Assembly (NCBI RefSeq): GCF_030408915.1
Contig: NZ_CP047654.1
Span: 558,001-622,000, forward strand
Direction of reading: 5' to 3'
DNA from: Corynebacterium guangdongense
GTDB taxonomy: Bacteria; Actinomycetota; Actinomycetes; Mycobacteriales; Mycobacteriaceae
Length of the DNA: 64,000 nt
The position numbers and the translations under genes were made by a program. The notes below the pieces were generated by a model, which saw only the letters and a list, made by a program, of their open reading frames with translations, was not told the origin of the DNA and ran no database searches. Of this stretch, positions 27,927 through 36,671 are shown one piece after another; the stretch's first letter is position 1; each line of letters begins with the position of its first letter.

Positions 27927-28676
27927 ATGACCGCTCGCATGATCTGGGTGAACGTGCTGCTCGCCGTAGGCACCCTCGGTCTCGTGATCGGAACGATTGA
28001 TCCGCTGGAGGGCTCGGTGCTCATCGTGGCCGGGCTGATCCTCAATACGCTCGCCGCCTGGATCGCCTCCAGTCGGCAGCGGGGCCTGTTCACTTGGGCG
28101 CTCGGCGTGGCGGTGCTGAGCGTCGGCGCGCTTTTCGGCGTCAGCTTTCTCGGTGGCGTCGGGGGCGACACCGGCCGTTCCCTGTGGTGGTTGCTGCCCA
28201 TCGTCGTCCCCTATGTCCTCGGCTGGGGGTTGGGCGTCATCGCCACCGTGCGCCTCTACCGGGAACTGGCTGAAGGCGCGAGGCCGAGCGGGCGTTCCCG
28301 CTGGGTCTGGCCCCTGCTGGTGCTCGGCACCGCCGGGCTGGTGCTCGGAGTCCTCGGGCCGCGGCTCGGCCCCTGGGGAGTGGCGTTAGCCGCCCTGGCC
28401 GCGTTTCTCTACCGCAGTCGCCACCGGCGGGTGCTGGCGTGGGCCTTGGGTCTCTCCGTGGTGGGGACCCTGCTGGTGCTGATCATCTTCTGGTGGGCGG
28501 TGTCCCAGGGCCGTGCCCCCGGCCCGGGGATGGAACCGGTCTTCTGGCGGATCGCCCCGGCGGCGATTCCGTACTACCTGGGCTGGGTCCTGGGGATTAT
28601 CGGCGCCGTGGGGCTGTACCGGGAGTTGCTCGGCGCCAGGCGTGCGCCGAGCGAGCAGGCGGGGCAGACGGTATGA
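27927..28676 (+). CDS. Multispanning membrane protein, repeat-unit paralogue 1
   Basis: A 249-residue membrane protein with seven or eight predicted helices and no known motif. It is made of two similar halves, each ending with a PYxLGWxLGxI-xTVxLYREL segment: VVPYVLGWGLGVIATVRLYR at about residue 100 and AIPYYLGWVLGIIGAVGLYR at about residue 215. Each half also has a WALG-x-SVVG helix before it. AGGGAGG precedes the ATG. It overlaps the next gene by four bases, and that gene has the same architecture. The pair lies between guaB and guaB3, genes that are closer together in related genomes, so it may be a local insertion. Function unknown. Confidence 0.8.
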   Translation: MTARMIWVNVLLAVGTLGLVIGTIDPLEGSVLIVAGLILNTLAAWIASSRQRGLFTWALGVAVLSVGALFGVSFLGGVGGDTGRSLWWLLPIVVPYVLGWGLGVIATVRLYRELAEGARPSGRSRWVWPLLVLGTAGLVLGVLGPRLGPWGVALAALAAFLYRSRHRRVLAWALGLSVVGTLLVLIIFWWAVSQGRAPGPGMEPVFWRIAPAAIPYYLGWVLGIIGAVGLYRELLGARRAPSEQAGQTV

Positions 28677-29359
28677 GCACCCACTCGCTGTTGATCGTCG
28701 GCGTCACCCTCCTCGCGCTGGGGGCCGTGGCGCCTGTCACCTGGCCGGCGCTCGCCGTCGTCGGGCTGCTGATCCTCACCGTCGCGGCCTACCGCGTCCG
28801 AAGCCGGACCCGGGGGATGTTCGCCGGTTCGCTGGTTCTGGTCGCGACCGGCTCGGCGACGATCGTCGGGCTGAGCCTCCTCGGCGGTGTTCCTGCCGGT
28901 CCGTCGTGGTGGCTGCTGCCCGTGGTCGTCCTCCACCTCGTCGGCGGGGTACTGGGAGCTCTCGCGCTCGTGCGCCTCTACCGGGAGCTCGCGCGGACGC
29001 AGGACCGTCTGCGGCTGGCCAGACCACTGATGATCGTCGGTACTGTGGGCCTCGTCATCGGCCTGTTCCCGCAGATGCTGCCCTGGGGCGTCGCGTTGAT
29101 GGCGCTTGCCGCCCACGTTCTCGGTGGTCGGCGTCGGGTCCTGCTGACGTGGGCGCTGGGCGTCTCAGCGGTGGGCGGGATGATGATCATGGTCAACTAC
29201 TGGCTGGCGATGGCCGGGGTCGGGCGCTTCGGGAGCGAACCGGGGGCGGGGCTCCTGGTGGCGGCACCGTACTACCTGGGCTGGGTGCTGGGCATCGTCG
29301 GCACGGTCCTGCTCTACCGGGACGCGGCGGCTGCCGGGCGTGTCCGGACGGTGCGGTAA
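28673..29359 (+). CDS. Multispanning membrane protein, repeat-unit paralogue 2
   Basis: A 228-residue membrane protein homologous to the preceding one. The first unit has a diverged motif (VVLHLVGGVLGALALVRLYR near residue 90) and the second a well-kept one (APYYLGWVLGIVGTVLLYRD near residue 205). The start overlaps the upstream stop (ATGA), so both are co-translated and probably form a hetero-oligomer. Charged residues are few and lie in short loops. No transporter or enzyme family is recognised. Confidence 0.8.
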   Translation: MSTHSLLIVGVTLLALGAVAPVTWPALAVVGLLILTVAAYRVRSRTRGMFAGSLVLVATGSATIVGLSLLGGVPAGPSWWLLPVVVLHLVGGVLGALALVRLYRELARTQDRLRLARPLMIVGTVGLVIGLFPQMLPWGVALMALAAHVLGGRRRVLLTWALGVSAVGGMMIMVNYWLAMAGVGRFGSEPGAGLLVAAPYYLGWVLGIVGTVLLYRDAAAAGRVRTVR

Positions 29360-29405
29360 TGTGAAGCACCGACATCACTTGTGAGGATAGGGAGCATCAC
29401 ACCAC

Positions 29406-30515
29406 ATGCGCGACTACGTTGAAATCGGGATGGGCCGCGAGGCCCGCAGGACCTGGCAGCTGGACGACGTCTCCATCGTCCCGTCTCGCCGTACCCGCTC
29501 CTCCAAGGACGTGGACACCACCTGGAACATCGACGCCTACAGTTTCGATATTCCGGTGGCCAACCATCCGACCGACGCCCTGGCCGGCGTCGAGTTCGTC
29601 AAGGAGATGCACGCGCAGGGTGGCCTCGGCGTGATCAACGCCGAGGGCCTCATCGGTCGTCACGAGGACCTGGACGCGGCCGTGCGCAAGGTCATCGAGG
29701 CCAAGACCGCCGGCGGCAACGCCACCAAGGTGCTGCAGGAGCTGCACGCGGCGCCGATCGACCTGGGCCTGCTGACCGAGCGTATCCAGGAGATCCGGGA
29801 CTCCGGCGCCACCGTCGCCGTCCGGGTCTCCCCGCAGCGTGCCCGCGAGCTGGCTCCGGACGTCGTCAAGGCGGGTACCGAGCTGCTGTTCATCCAGGGC
29901 ACCATCATCTCCGCCGAGCACGTCGCCAGCGACGGCGATCCGATCAACCTCAAGGAGTTCATCGGCTCGCTCGAGGTTCCGGTCATCGCCGGCGGCGTCT
30001 CCGACGCCTCCACCGCGATGCACCTGATGCGCACCGGGGCGGCGGGCATCATCATCGGCGGCGGATTCAACTCATCCGGCCCGGCGCTGGGCATCGAGAC
30101 CCCGATGGCGACCGCCATCGCCGACGCCGCCGCCGTGCGTCGCGAGTACATGGACGAGACGGGCGGCCGCTACGTTCACGTGATCGCCGACGGTGACATC
30201 TACACCTCCGGTCACGTCGCCAAGGCCATCGCCTGCGGCGCCGACGCCGTCATGCTCGGCTACCCGCTCGCGGCCGCCGAGGAAGCCGCGGCCGCCGGCT
30301 ACTACTGGCAGTCCTCCGCCGCCCACCCGCGCTTCCCTCGCGGCGAGGTCGAGCAGCTCTTCGAGGAGAAGGTCAGCCTGGAGGTCCTCCTCAAGGGCCC
30401 GGCCACCGACCCCTGGGGCGGCCACAACATCATCGGCGGCCTGAGCCGGGCGATGGCCAAGTGCGGATACACCGACCTGAAGTCCTTCCAGAAGGTCGAT
30501 CTCACAGTCAACTAA
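29406..30515 (+). CDS. guaB3: GuaB3-family IMP dehydrogenase-related protein
   Basis: A 369-residue TIM-barrel protein of the GuaB3 family, without CBS domains. The N-terminal WQLDDVSIVPSRRTRSSKDVD is typical. The phosphate-binding part AAGIIIGGGFNSSGPALG replaces the IMPDH active-site loop, so the catalytic cysteine of true IMPDH is absent. The same locus order (guaB, guaB3, guaA) occurs in mycobacteria and C. glutamicum. Its reaction is unclear; an NAD- or nucleotide-binding role in purine control is plausible. GATAGGGAG lies before the start, giving normal translation initiation. Confidence 0.9.
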   Translation: MRDYVEIGMGREARRTWQLDDVSIVPSRRTRSSKDVDTTWNIDAYSFDIPVANHPTDALAGVEFVKEMHAQGGLGVINAEGLIGRHEDLDAAVRKVIEAKTAGGNATKVLQELHAAPIDLGLLTERIQEIRDSGATVAVRVSPQRARELAPDVVKAGTELLFIQGTIISAEHVASDGDPINLKEFIGSLEVPVIAGGVSDASTAMHLMRTGAAGIIIGGGFNSSGPALGIETPMATAIADAAAVRREYMDETGGRYVHVIADGDIYTSGHVAKAIACGADAVMLGYPLAAAEEAAAAGYYWQSSAAHPRFPRGEVEQLFEEKVSLEVLLKGPATDPWGGHNIIGGLSRAMAKCGYTDLKSFQKVDLTVN

Positions 30516-30601
30516 TCCACGCCGGTCGATGCCCGCCGGTCCTGGTGGGCCTCTCGGGTAGGGTGGGCCACCGTCCCTGCACCAGACGTTATGGATTCCT
30601 T

Positions 30602-31096
30602 ATGGCCCAGTCAGAGATTTCGACCATCATCGAGCGGATGCGTTCCGCCACTGCGCAGCTCGACCACGAGGCCTCGGTGGCCGCCGACGTCGACGCCGAG
30701 ATGAGCGCCCTCGATGTCGAGGGTCCGGCCCGGACCCTGCTGCTTGCGCCACTGCAGGCCTGGGTTTCCATGCACGGGATCGTCGAGGAGCATATTGATC
30801 AGCTGGCGGACCTGCTCGCCGAGCTTGACGACGCCACGCAGCAGGTCGCCGCAGCCACCCCGGAGGAGAAGGACCGGCGCGTCGACAAGCAGCAGTCCCT
30901 GTCGCGCCGGGTGGCGCAGAAGGTGACGAGTGTGTCGGCGATCATGGAGGTGCCCCGGCAGCTCATCGACGACTGGCTCACCGAGACCAGCACGGGGCAG
31001 ATCGGTCCTCTGGTGGACAGGGTCCGTGAGGCGCACGTCTCCGCGACCCGGGCGCTGGCCGAGCTGTCCTCCCTTTCGGGGGCACTGCAGCGCTAG
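30602..31096 (+). CDS. Coiled-coil hypothetical protein between guaB3 and guaA
   Basis: A 164-residue soluble, almost entirely helical protein beginning [17 protein letters not shown], with heptad-like leucine spacing along its whole length and many Asp, Glu and Gln. It has no signal peptide, membrane helix or cysteine. TATGGA at 30590-30595 lies six bases before the ATG, so the message is probably leaderless. The promoter of guaA follows its stop directly. I do not recognise a family; a structural or scaffold role would fit the composition. Confidence 0.75.
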   Translation: MAQSEISTIIERMRSATAQLDHEASVAADVDAEMSALDVEGPARTLLLAPLQAWVSMHGIVEEHIDQLADLLAELDDATQQVAAATPEEKDRRVDKQQSLSRRVAQKVTSVSAIMEVPRQLIDDWLTETSTGQIGPLVDRVREAHVSATRALAELSSLSGALQR

Positions 31097-31160
31097 GCCT
31101 CCTCGCTCGCTGACCAGCGGAGCAAGGTTATTGGCCGGGGTACTTGATAGGATCACCCTC

Positions 31161-32699
31161 GTGAGTATTCAACCAGTTCTTGTCGTCGATTTCGGCGCTC
31201 AGTACGCCCAGCTCATCGCGCGTCGTGTGCGTGAGGCCAACCTGTATTCGGAAGTCATTCCGCACACCGCGAGCGCTGAAGAGATCAAGGCCAAGAACCC
31301 GGCCGCCCTGGTGCTCTCCGGCGGCCCCTCCTCGGTCTACGCCGAGGACGCCCCGAAGCTCGACCCGGCCGTGTTCGAGCTCGGTGTTCCGGTGTTCGGA
31401 ATCTGCTACGGCTTCCAGACCATGGCCAACGCCCTGGGCGGCACCGTCGAGCCGACCGGCGTCCGTGAGTACGGCCGCACCGAAATGTCGGTGGAAGGTG
31501 GCCAGCTGCACGAGGGTGAGACCAACACCGTCTGGATGTCGCACTCCGATTCGGTCACCAAGGCGCCGGAGGGCTTCACCGTCACCGCCTCCAGCCCGGG
31601 CGCCCCGGTCGCCGCGTTCGAGAACGTCGGGAAGAAGATGGCCGGCGTGCAGTACCACCCCGAGGTCGGCCATTCCCCGGAGGGGCAGGCCGTCCTGGAG
31701 CGCTTCCTGCACGGCGTCGCGGGCCTGCAGCCGACCTGGACCGCCGAGAACATCGCCGAGAAGCTCATCAATGACGTCAAGGAGCAGGTCGGCGACGGCC
31801 ACGCCATCTGCGGCCTCTCCGGCGGCGTCGATTCTGCGGTGGCCGCGGCCATCGTGCAGCGTGCCATCGGCGACCGTCTGACCTGTGTCTTCGTCGACCA
31901 TGGTCTGCTGCGCAAGTACGAGCGCGAGCAGGTGGAGAAGGACTTCGTCGAGGCCACCGGCGCCAAGCTCATCACCGTCCACGAGGCCGACGCCTTCCTG
32001 TCCAAGCTTGCCGGCGTGACCGAGCCGGAGGCCAAGCGCAAGGCCATCGGCGCCGAGTTCATCCGCTCCTTCGAACGGGCCGTGGCCCAGGCCATGGAGG
32101 GCCACGACGTGGAGTTCCTGGTCCAGGGCACCCTGTATCCGGACGTCGTCGAGTCCGGGGAGGGCTCCGGCACCGCCAACATCAAGAGTCACCACAACGT
32201 CGGCGGCCTGCCGGACGACGTCGAGTTCAAGCTGGTTGAGCCGCTGCGCCTGCTGTTCAAGGACGAGGTCCGCGCCGTCGGCCGCGAGCTGGGCCTGCCG
32301 GAGGTCATCGTCGGCCGCCAGCCGTTCCCGGGCCCCGGTCTGGGCATCCGCATCATCGGCGAGGTCACCGAGGAGCGTCTCGACATCCTGCGCGACGCCG
32401 ACTACATCGCCCGCGAGGAGCTGACCAGGGCCGGTCTCGACGATGAGATCTGGCAGTGCCCGGTCGTGCTGCTGGCCGACGTCCGCTCCGTCGGCGTCCA
32501 GGGCGACGGCCGCACCTACGGCCACCCGATCGTGCTGCGCCCGGTGAGTTCCGAGGACGCGATGACCGCCGACTGGTCCCGCATCCCCTACGACGTGCTG
32601 GAGAAGATCTCCACCCGCATCACCAACGAGGTCAAGGAGGTCAACCGAGTCGTCCTCGATGTGACCTCCAAGCCGCCGGGAACTATCGAGTGGGAGTAA
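31161..32699 (+). CDS. guaA: GMP synthase (glutamine-hydrolysing)
   Basis: A 512-residue bifunctional enzyme converting XMP to GMP. The N-terminal class I glutaminase contains the nucleophile in [11 protein letters not shown] and the catalytic His/Glu in QYHPEVGHS. The C-terminal ATP pyrophosphatase begins with the SGGVDS PP-loop (near residue 215) and ends with the XMP-binding [12 protein letters not shown] 31161 is the start; TAGGAT at 31148-31153 ends seven bases before it (leaderless). The stop region overlaps the convergent esrI by 17 bases. Confidence 0.98.
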   Translation: MSIQPVLVVDFGAQYAQLIARRVREANLYSEVIPHTASAEEIKAKNPAALVLSGGPSSVYAEDAPKLDPAVFELGVPVFGICYGFQTMANALGGTVEPTGVREYGRTEMSVEGGQLHEGETNTVWMSHSDSVTKAPEGFTVTASSPGAPVAAFENVGKKMAGVQYHPEVGHSPEGQAVLERFLHGVAGLQPTWTAENIAEKLINDVKEQVGDGHAICGLSGGVDSAVAAAIVQRAIGDRLTCVFVDHGLLRKYEREQVEKDFVEATGAKLITVHEADAFLSKLAGVTEPEAKRKAIGAEFIRSFERAVAQAMEGHDVEFLVQGTLYPDVVESGEGSGTANIKSHHNVGGLPDDVEFKLVEPLRLLFKDEVRAVGRELGLPEVIVGRQPFPGPGLGIRIIGEVTEERLDILRDADYIAREELTRAGLDDEIWQCPVVLLADVRSVGVQGDGRTYGHPIVLRPVSSEDAMTADWSRIPYDVLEKISTRITNEVKEVNRVVLDVTSKPPGTIEWE

Positions 32700-33735
32700 G
32701 CACCTCGACGTCGCCGATCGAATTCTCAATGTGAAGTGTGAGGGTTCGGCCGGCGGCGTCGTCGTTGTAGGACCCTGGCGTGCAGTTGCTGGTGCCGAGG
32801 GCGGTGTCGCACGTCAGCTCCACCGGAACGTCCTCCGGCAGGGTGACGTCGATGTCGCCCAGTGAGGTGGCGACCTTCACGCGGTGGTCCTCCTCGAGCC
32901 GGGGAAGATCAGAAAGGTCGAGGTCGATGTTGCCGATGCTGGCCTCGTAGGCGTCGGCGAGCTGGGACTCGTCCTGCACCGTCCTGGTGACGTCACCCAT
33001 GGCTGCGTCATCGACGTAGACGAGCCCGTTTCTGCCGTCAACCCAGGCGAGGACCGTCGCGCCCAGCATGAGGACCACGGCGAAGCCGCCGATGAGCCAG
33101 GGCCAGATGCGCGGCTTCCTTTTCTTCGGGGTTTCGCGCGCCGGCGGATCCGGCAGATCCCAGGCGAAGGGGGCCGTCCCCAGCGGGTCCCAGGACGGCG
33201 GAGTCTGCTTCTGCTCGTAGCCCTCCGGGAAAGAGTAGGCGCTCAGATCCACCGGACCCGAGGCCGCGGTCGCGGGCACGTTCTGCGCCACGACGCCCTC
33301 CGGTGGGACGGGCAGACGGTGGTGGAGAGCGAACCAGGCCGCCGCGAGCAGCAGGAGCGCGATCAGGGTGGTGGAACCGACGCTGCCCATGGAGAACAGG
33401 AAGCCGGAGAAGAAGATGAAGCCGATCATCAGCCACCAGCCGGTGGGGCGTTCCTTCTTTTCCACGGGGTCAAGGTCTTCGGAACGTCTGAAGCAGGCTT
33501 CGATGGGGGAGGTCTTCATGCCGTAGCGGGGCATGAACCCCCAGGCGAGCAGGTAGGCCGCGATGCCGCCGCCGACGGACAGGGTGGCGACGACGAAGGC
33601 GATACGGACGATGGTCGGGTCGATTTGATAACGAACGCCGATGCCTTCACAGACGCCGGCCACTTTGGCGTTGCCGCCCTGGTTTTCGGGGATGCGGGGA
33701 GGGCGGGTGGCCCACATGTCGTTGAGGGTGCTCAT
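32683..33735 (-). CDS. esrI: PspC-domain membrane protein, EsrI-like inhibitor of the stress kinase
   Basis: A 350-residue membrane protein. Residues 20-75 form a PspC domain ([24 protein letters not shown]), then follow two membrane helices (about 100-140), a proline-rich cytoplasmic linker, another helix near 225-245, and an extracytoplasmic LiaF-like beta domain ([11 protein letters not shown] ... [10 protein letters not shown] ... SIGDVEVL). Such proteins restrain LiaS/EsrS-type kinases. The gene is divergent from esrS, exactly as in the C. glutamicum EsrISR three-component system. A -10-like CACAAT lies six bases before the ATG. Confidence 0.88.
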   Translation of the reverse strand: MSTLNDMWATRPPRIPENQGGNAKVAGVCEGIGVRYQIDPTIVRIAFVVATLSVGGGIAAYLLAWGFMPRYGMKTSPIEACFRRSEDLDPVEKKERPTGWWLMIGFIFFSGFLFSMGSVGSTTLIALLLLAAAWFALHHRLPVPPEGVVAQNVPATAASGPVDLSAYSFPEGYEQKQTPPSWDPLGTAPFAWDLPDPPARETPKKRKPRIWPWLIGGFAVVLMLGATVLAWVDGRNGLVYVDDAAMGDVTRTVQDESQLADAYEASIGNIDLDLSDLPRLEEDHRVKVATSLGDIDVTLPEDVPVELTCDTALGTSNCTPGSYNDDAAGRTLTLHIENSIGDVEVLTPTR

Positions 33736-33846
33736 GTCTTCATTGTGCGCACTACCTGCGGGAAGAAGTATCGGGATTCCCCCTGATTTCAAAGATCAGG
33801 GTCTGCCCGGATGGCGCCTGGGCTTTTCCCTGGGAGACTGACAGGC

Positions 33847-34956
33847 ATGAAGGCTTATCCGGTTTACGCGCGCCCGAAGGACCGTGTCGTGGTCGCGGGC
33901 GTGGCGTCTGGTCTCGCCAGTCACCTCCGCGTCGACGTCCTCTACGTGCGCCTCGCGTTCGTTCTGCTCAGCGCCTTGTCCGGGATGGGTTTGCTGGCCT
34001 ACGCCGCGCTCTGGGTGTTTTCCCGCCCCGGGGAGGTGGACCCGCCCCCGGAGAGGCGGTCGTTGTCGAGGTCGATGAATTATCTCCTGGTCGCTCTGGC
34101 GGTGGTCGTCGCCGGCCTGGCGTCGCTCACGCTCTCCGGCGCGCCGGTGGGGCTGTTCATCGCGCTCATCGTCGCCGGCGTCGGCGCCTACCTGGTCTGG
34201 CGGGGCTTCGACGCCGGCACCCGCGCCCGTACGTACTCCATCATCGGGGGTGCGGTGCTGGTGATCGTCGGCCTGCTCTCCGGTCTGGCGATCGGTTCCC
34301 CGCAGGACTTCTTCGGGTCACTGCTGGCGGTGGGGTTCACCCTGGCCGGCGTGGCGGTGTTCGCGGTGCCGGTGATGGTCCGGGTCCGGGACTCCCTGGC
34401 GGAGAAGGCCGCGACGGAGGAACGGGAGCAGATCGCCTCGCGCCTGCATGATTCCGTGCTGCAGACCCTGGCGCTCATCCAGAAGCGTTCCGAGCAGCCG
34501 GAGGAGGTCGTCCGTCTGGCCCGTTCCCAGGAGCGGGAGCTGCGCACCTGGTTGTTCGAGCCGAGTGATTCCCTGGATCTGACGGTCTTCGCCGCCATTG
34601 AGAAGGCCAGCGGGGAAGTGGAGGACATGTACGGCGTCCGCATTGCGCCGGTGACCGTGGGGACGGATGCCCCGTTGACGGAGGGCACCCAATCGTTGAT
34701 TTTCGCTGCCCGGGAGGCGATGGTGAATGCGGCGAAACACGCGGGCGTCGACAAGCTGGATGTGTATGCGGAGGCTTTCGACGGCCTGGAGATTTTTGTG
34801 CGCGACCGGGGCCGCGGTTTTGACCCGGAGGACATTCCGGAGGATCGGCACGGGATCAGGGACTCGATCGTCGCGCGCGTGGAGAAGGCAGGCGGGACGG
34901 TCGCGATCAATTCCACGCCGGGGGAGGGGACAGAGGTTATTCTGAGGACATGGTGA
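33847..34956 (+). CDS. esrS: Sensor histidine kinase, EsrS-like, with PspC domain
   Basis: A 369-residue histidine kinase. A PspC domain (residues 8-60) is followed by four or so membrane helices up to about 180. The dimerisation/phosphoacceptor helix is EREQIASRLHDSVLQTLALI (His near 204), of the HisKA_3 type, and the ATPase domain contains REAMVNAAKHAG (N box) and RDRGRGFDPEDIPEDRHGI (G1 box). It should sense envelope stress under restraint by EsrI and phosphorylate EsrR. The ATG follows GAGACT by seven bases. Its end overlaps esrR by seven bases. Confidence 0.92.
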   Translation: MKAYPVYARPKDRVVVAGVASGLASHLRVDVLYVRLAFVLLSALSGMGLLAYAALWVFSRPGEVDPPPERRSLSRSMNYLLVALAVVVAGLASLTLSGAPVGLFIALIVAGVGAYLVWRGFDAGTRARTYSIIGGAVLVIVGLLSGLAIGSPQDFFGSLLAVGFTLAGVAVFAVPVMVRVRDSLAEKAATEEREQIASRLHDSVLQTLALIQKRSEQPEEVVRLARSQERELRTWLFEPSDSLDLTVFAAIEKASGEVEDMYGVRIAPVTVGTDAPLTEGTQSLIFAAREAMVNAAKHAGVDKLDVYAEAFDGLEIFVRDRGRGFDPEDIPEDRHGIRDSIVARVEKAGGTVAINSTPGEGTEVILRTW

Positions 34957-35588
34957 CGGTGTTCCTGGTTGACGACCACTCTGTGTTCCGTGCGGGCGTA
35001 CGCTCCGAGCTCGACGGCCGGGTGAAGGTCGTCGGCGAGGCGGGGAGCGTGGACATGGCCGTGCGCGGCATCGCCGAGACGAACCCCGACGTCGTGCTCC
35101 TTGACGTCCACATGCCCGAGGGGGGCGGCCTGGCCGTGATCAAAGCGGTGCCGGAGCAGACCTACCTTGCCCTGAGCGTGTCGGATGCGGCCGAGGACGT
35201 CATCGCGATCATCCGGGCCGGCGCCCGCGGTTATGTCACGAAGTCGATCGAGGCAGGGGAGCTGGCGGAGGCCGTCTCACGGGTCAACGACGGCGACGCC
35301 TACTTCTCTCCCCGCCTGGCGGGCTTCGTCCTCGACGCCTTCGCCGGTGCGGTGGTGGAGGAGGAGGAAGCCGAGCGGGACCCGGCGGTCGACGCCCTGA
35401 CCCGGCGTGAGCTGGAGGTGCTGCGGCTGCTGGCGCGCGGCTACACCTACCGGGAGATCGGCGCCCAGCTGTTCATCTCCATCAAGACGGTCGAGACGCA
35501 CGCCTCGAACATTCTGCGCAAGACGCAGCAGTCCAACCGGCATCAGCTGACCCGTTGGGCGCACCAGCAGGGGTTAGGCGAAGGCTAG
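34950..35588 (+). CDS. esrR: Response regulator, EsrR-like (NarL/LuxR family)
   Basis: A 212-residue response regulator. The receiver domain has the acidic pair VDDH near the N-terminus, the phosphoacceptor in VVLLDVHMPEG and the conserved Lys in YVTKSIEAGEL. The C-terminal LuxR helix-turn-helix reads LTRRELEVLRLLARGYTYRE and continues to KTVETHASNIL. It is translated by overlap with the kinase gene. In C. glutamicum the homologous system controls cell-envelope stress genes. Its last 15 bases overlap a convergent membrane protein gene. Confidence 0.93.
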   Translation: MVTVFLVDDHSVFRAGVRSELDGRVKVVGEAGSVDMAVRGIAETNPDVVLLDVHMPEGGGLAVIKAVPEQTYLALSVSDAAEDVIAIIRAGARGYVTKSIEAGELAEAVSRVNDGDAYFSPRLAGFVLDAFAGAVVEEEEAERDPAVDALTRRELEVLRLLARGYTYREIGAQLFISIKTVETHASNILRKTQQSNRHQLTRWAHQQGLGEG

Positions 35589-35969
35589 TTTCCTCGTCCC
35601 GTCCGCGTGCGGGAAAATCCAGTAGGCCACGGCCATGGTGAGCAGGCCCGCGAGCGCGGCGCCCCACCACGGCAGATGGATGACGGGCGTGAGCATGGCC
35701 AGCGCCCACCAGATCATCAGCGGAATCAGCTGGGCGACGCCCGGCGTCGTCTCCGCGTACGCCTTCATTTTCCGGCGGTAGGGGTGGGCGAAGACCAGCA
35801 GGACGGCGGCCAGCGCCGCGAGAACGCCAAGGCCGAGAGCGGTGAAGAGGCCCAGCGCGGACCAGAAGAACGCGAGGGACAGACCCGCCAGAGCCGACGC
35901 GCCGAATCGGACTCCGGGCGGGGTCGGGATGGGGGTGTGGTTCATGCGCATGTTCGCGTAGGCATCCAT
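35574..35969 (-). CDS. Small membrane protein
   Basis: A 131-residue protein with four predicted helices (SALAGLSLAFFWSALGLFTAL, VLAALAAVLLVFAHPY, VAQLIPLMIWWALAMLTPVI, AALAGLLTMAVAYWIFP) and a short charged end. It lies between esrR and imuA', convergent with the former, and overlaps it by 15 bases. The ATG at 35969 gives MDAYANMRMN; internal Met codons at residues 7 and 9 are alternatives. No characterised family is recognised. Confidence 0.75.
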   Translation of the reverse strand: MDAYANMRMNHTPIPTPPGVRFGASALAGLSLAFFWSALGLFTALGLGVLAALAAVLLVFAHPYRRKMKAYAETTPGVAQLIPLMIWWALAMLTPVIHLPWWGAALAGLLTMAVAYWIFPHADGTRKLAFA

Positions 35970-36023
35970 GCTGGTTAACGCTATCAGTTGACGGGATCTT
36001 TCCCGGCGGCCATACTGGAAGAC

Positions 36024-36671
36024 ATGGATAGAACGCGTGTTCGAATCACGGCGGGGGTCTCGCGCTCTGAGCACATCGCCGCTCTGCGTGCGCGCATGGA
36101 GCAGCTCGAGGGGGCCGCCCCGGCGCTCGAGCACGAGGTTCTCTCCGTCGGTGACCTGGATCGCGTCCTCCCGGCTGGTGGACTGGCGCGGCAGGCGGTC
36201 ACCGAGGTGTCCGACTGTCCCGCCCTCGTCGTCGAGATCATCCGGGAGGTTAGCGGACGGGGCGGACACGTCGGCGTCGTCGGCTGGCCGGACCTCTCGC
36301 TGGCTGACGTCGAGCGTCTCGAGCAGGTCATCGTCGTCCCCGATCCGGGTGGAGATCCGCTCGGCGTCACCTCCGTCCTGGTGGAGGGGCTGGACCTGGT
36401 GGTCTGGCATTCACATGTCCCGCTCACCCTCTCCCCGGTGCGGGCGCGTCCGCTGCTCGGCAGGCTCCGGCAGGGGCGGGCCGCGCTGCTCATCGTCAAC
36501 CTGGCCGTCCAGTCGCCCGCCGCGCGCGTTGACGCCCGTGTCACCACCTACCGCGGCATCGGCCGGGGTACCGGGCGGATCCGGGGCTACGACATCGCCG
36601 TGAAGGAGACCACCCGGCGGGCGTCGATGACGCTGAACGTGGGTGAGGCGCCGCGTCTGAGGGCCGTGTGA
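36024..36671 (+). CDS. imuA': ImuA'-type mutasome protein (RecA-like)
   Basis: A 215-residue RecA-fold protein without an intact Walker A motif; the region that would hold it reads RVLPAGGLARQAVTEV. This matches mycobacterial ImuA', the accessory factor of the DnaE2-ImuB translesion mutasome. The ATG at 36024 is preferred over the earlier in-frame ATG at 35988, because CATACT at 36011-36016 ends seven bases upstream and the longer version has no other support. It overlaps imuB (TGATG), so the two are made together. Only a weak half LexA site occurs upstream. Confidence 0.85.
   Translation: MDRTRVRITAGVSRSEHIAALRARMEQLEGAAPALEHEVLSVGDLDRVLPAGGLARQAVTEVSDCPALVVEIIREVSGRGGHVGVVGWPDLSLADVERLEQVIVVPDPGGDPLGVTSVLVEGLDLVVWHSHVPLTLSPVRARPLLGRLRQGRAALLIVNLAVQSPAARVDARVTTYRGIGRGTGRIRGYDIAVKETTRRASMTLNVGEAPRLRAV

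Noticed and set aside
35943..35958. Possible LexA box upstream of imuA'
   Set aside because: TCATGCGCATGTTCGC matches the right half only (9 of 14 fixed positions) and lies inside the start of another gene.
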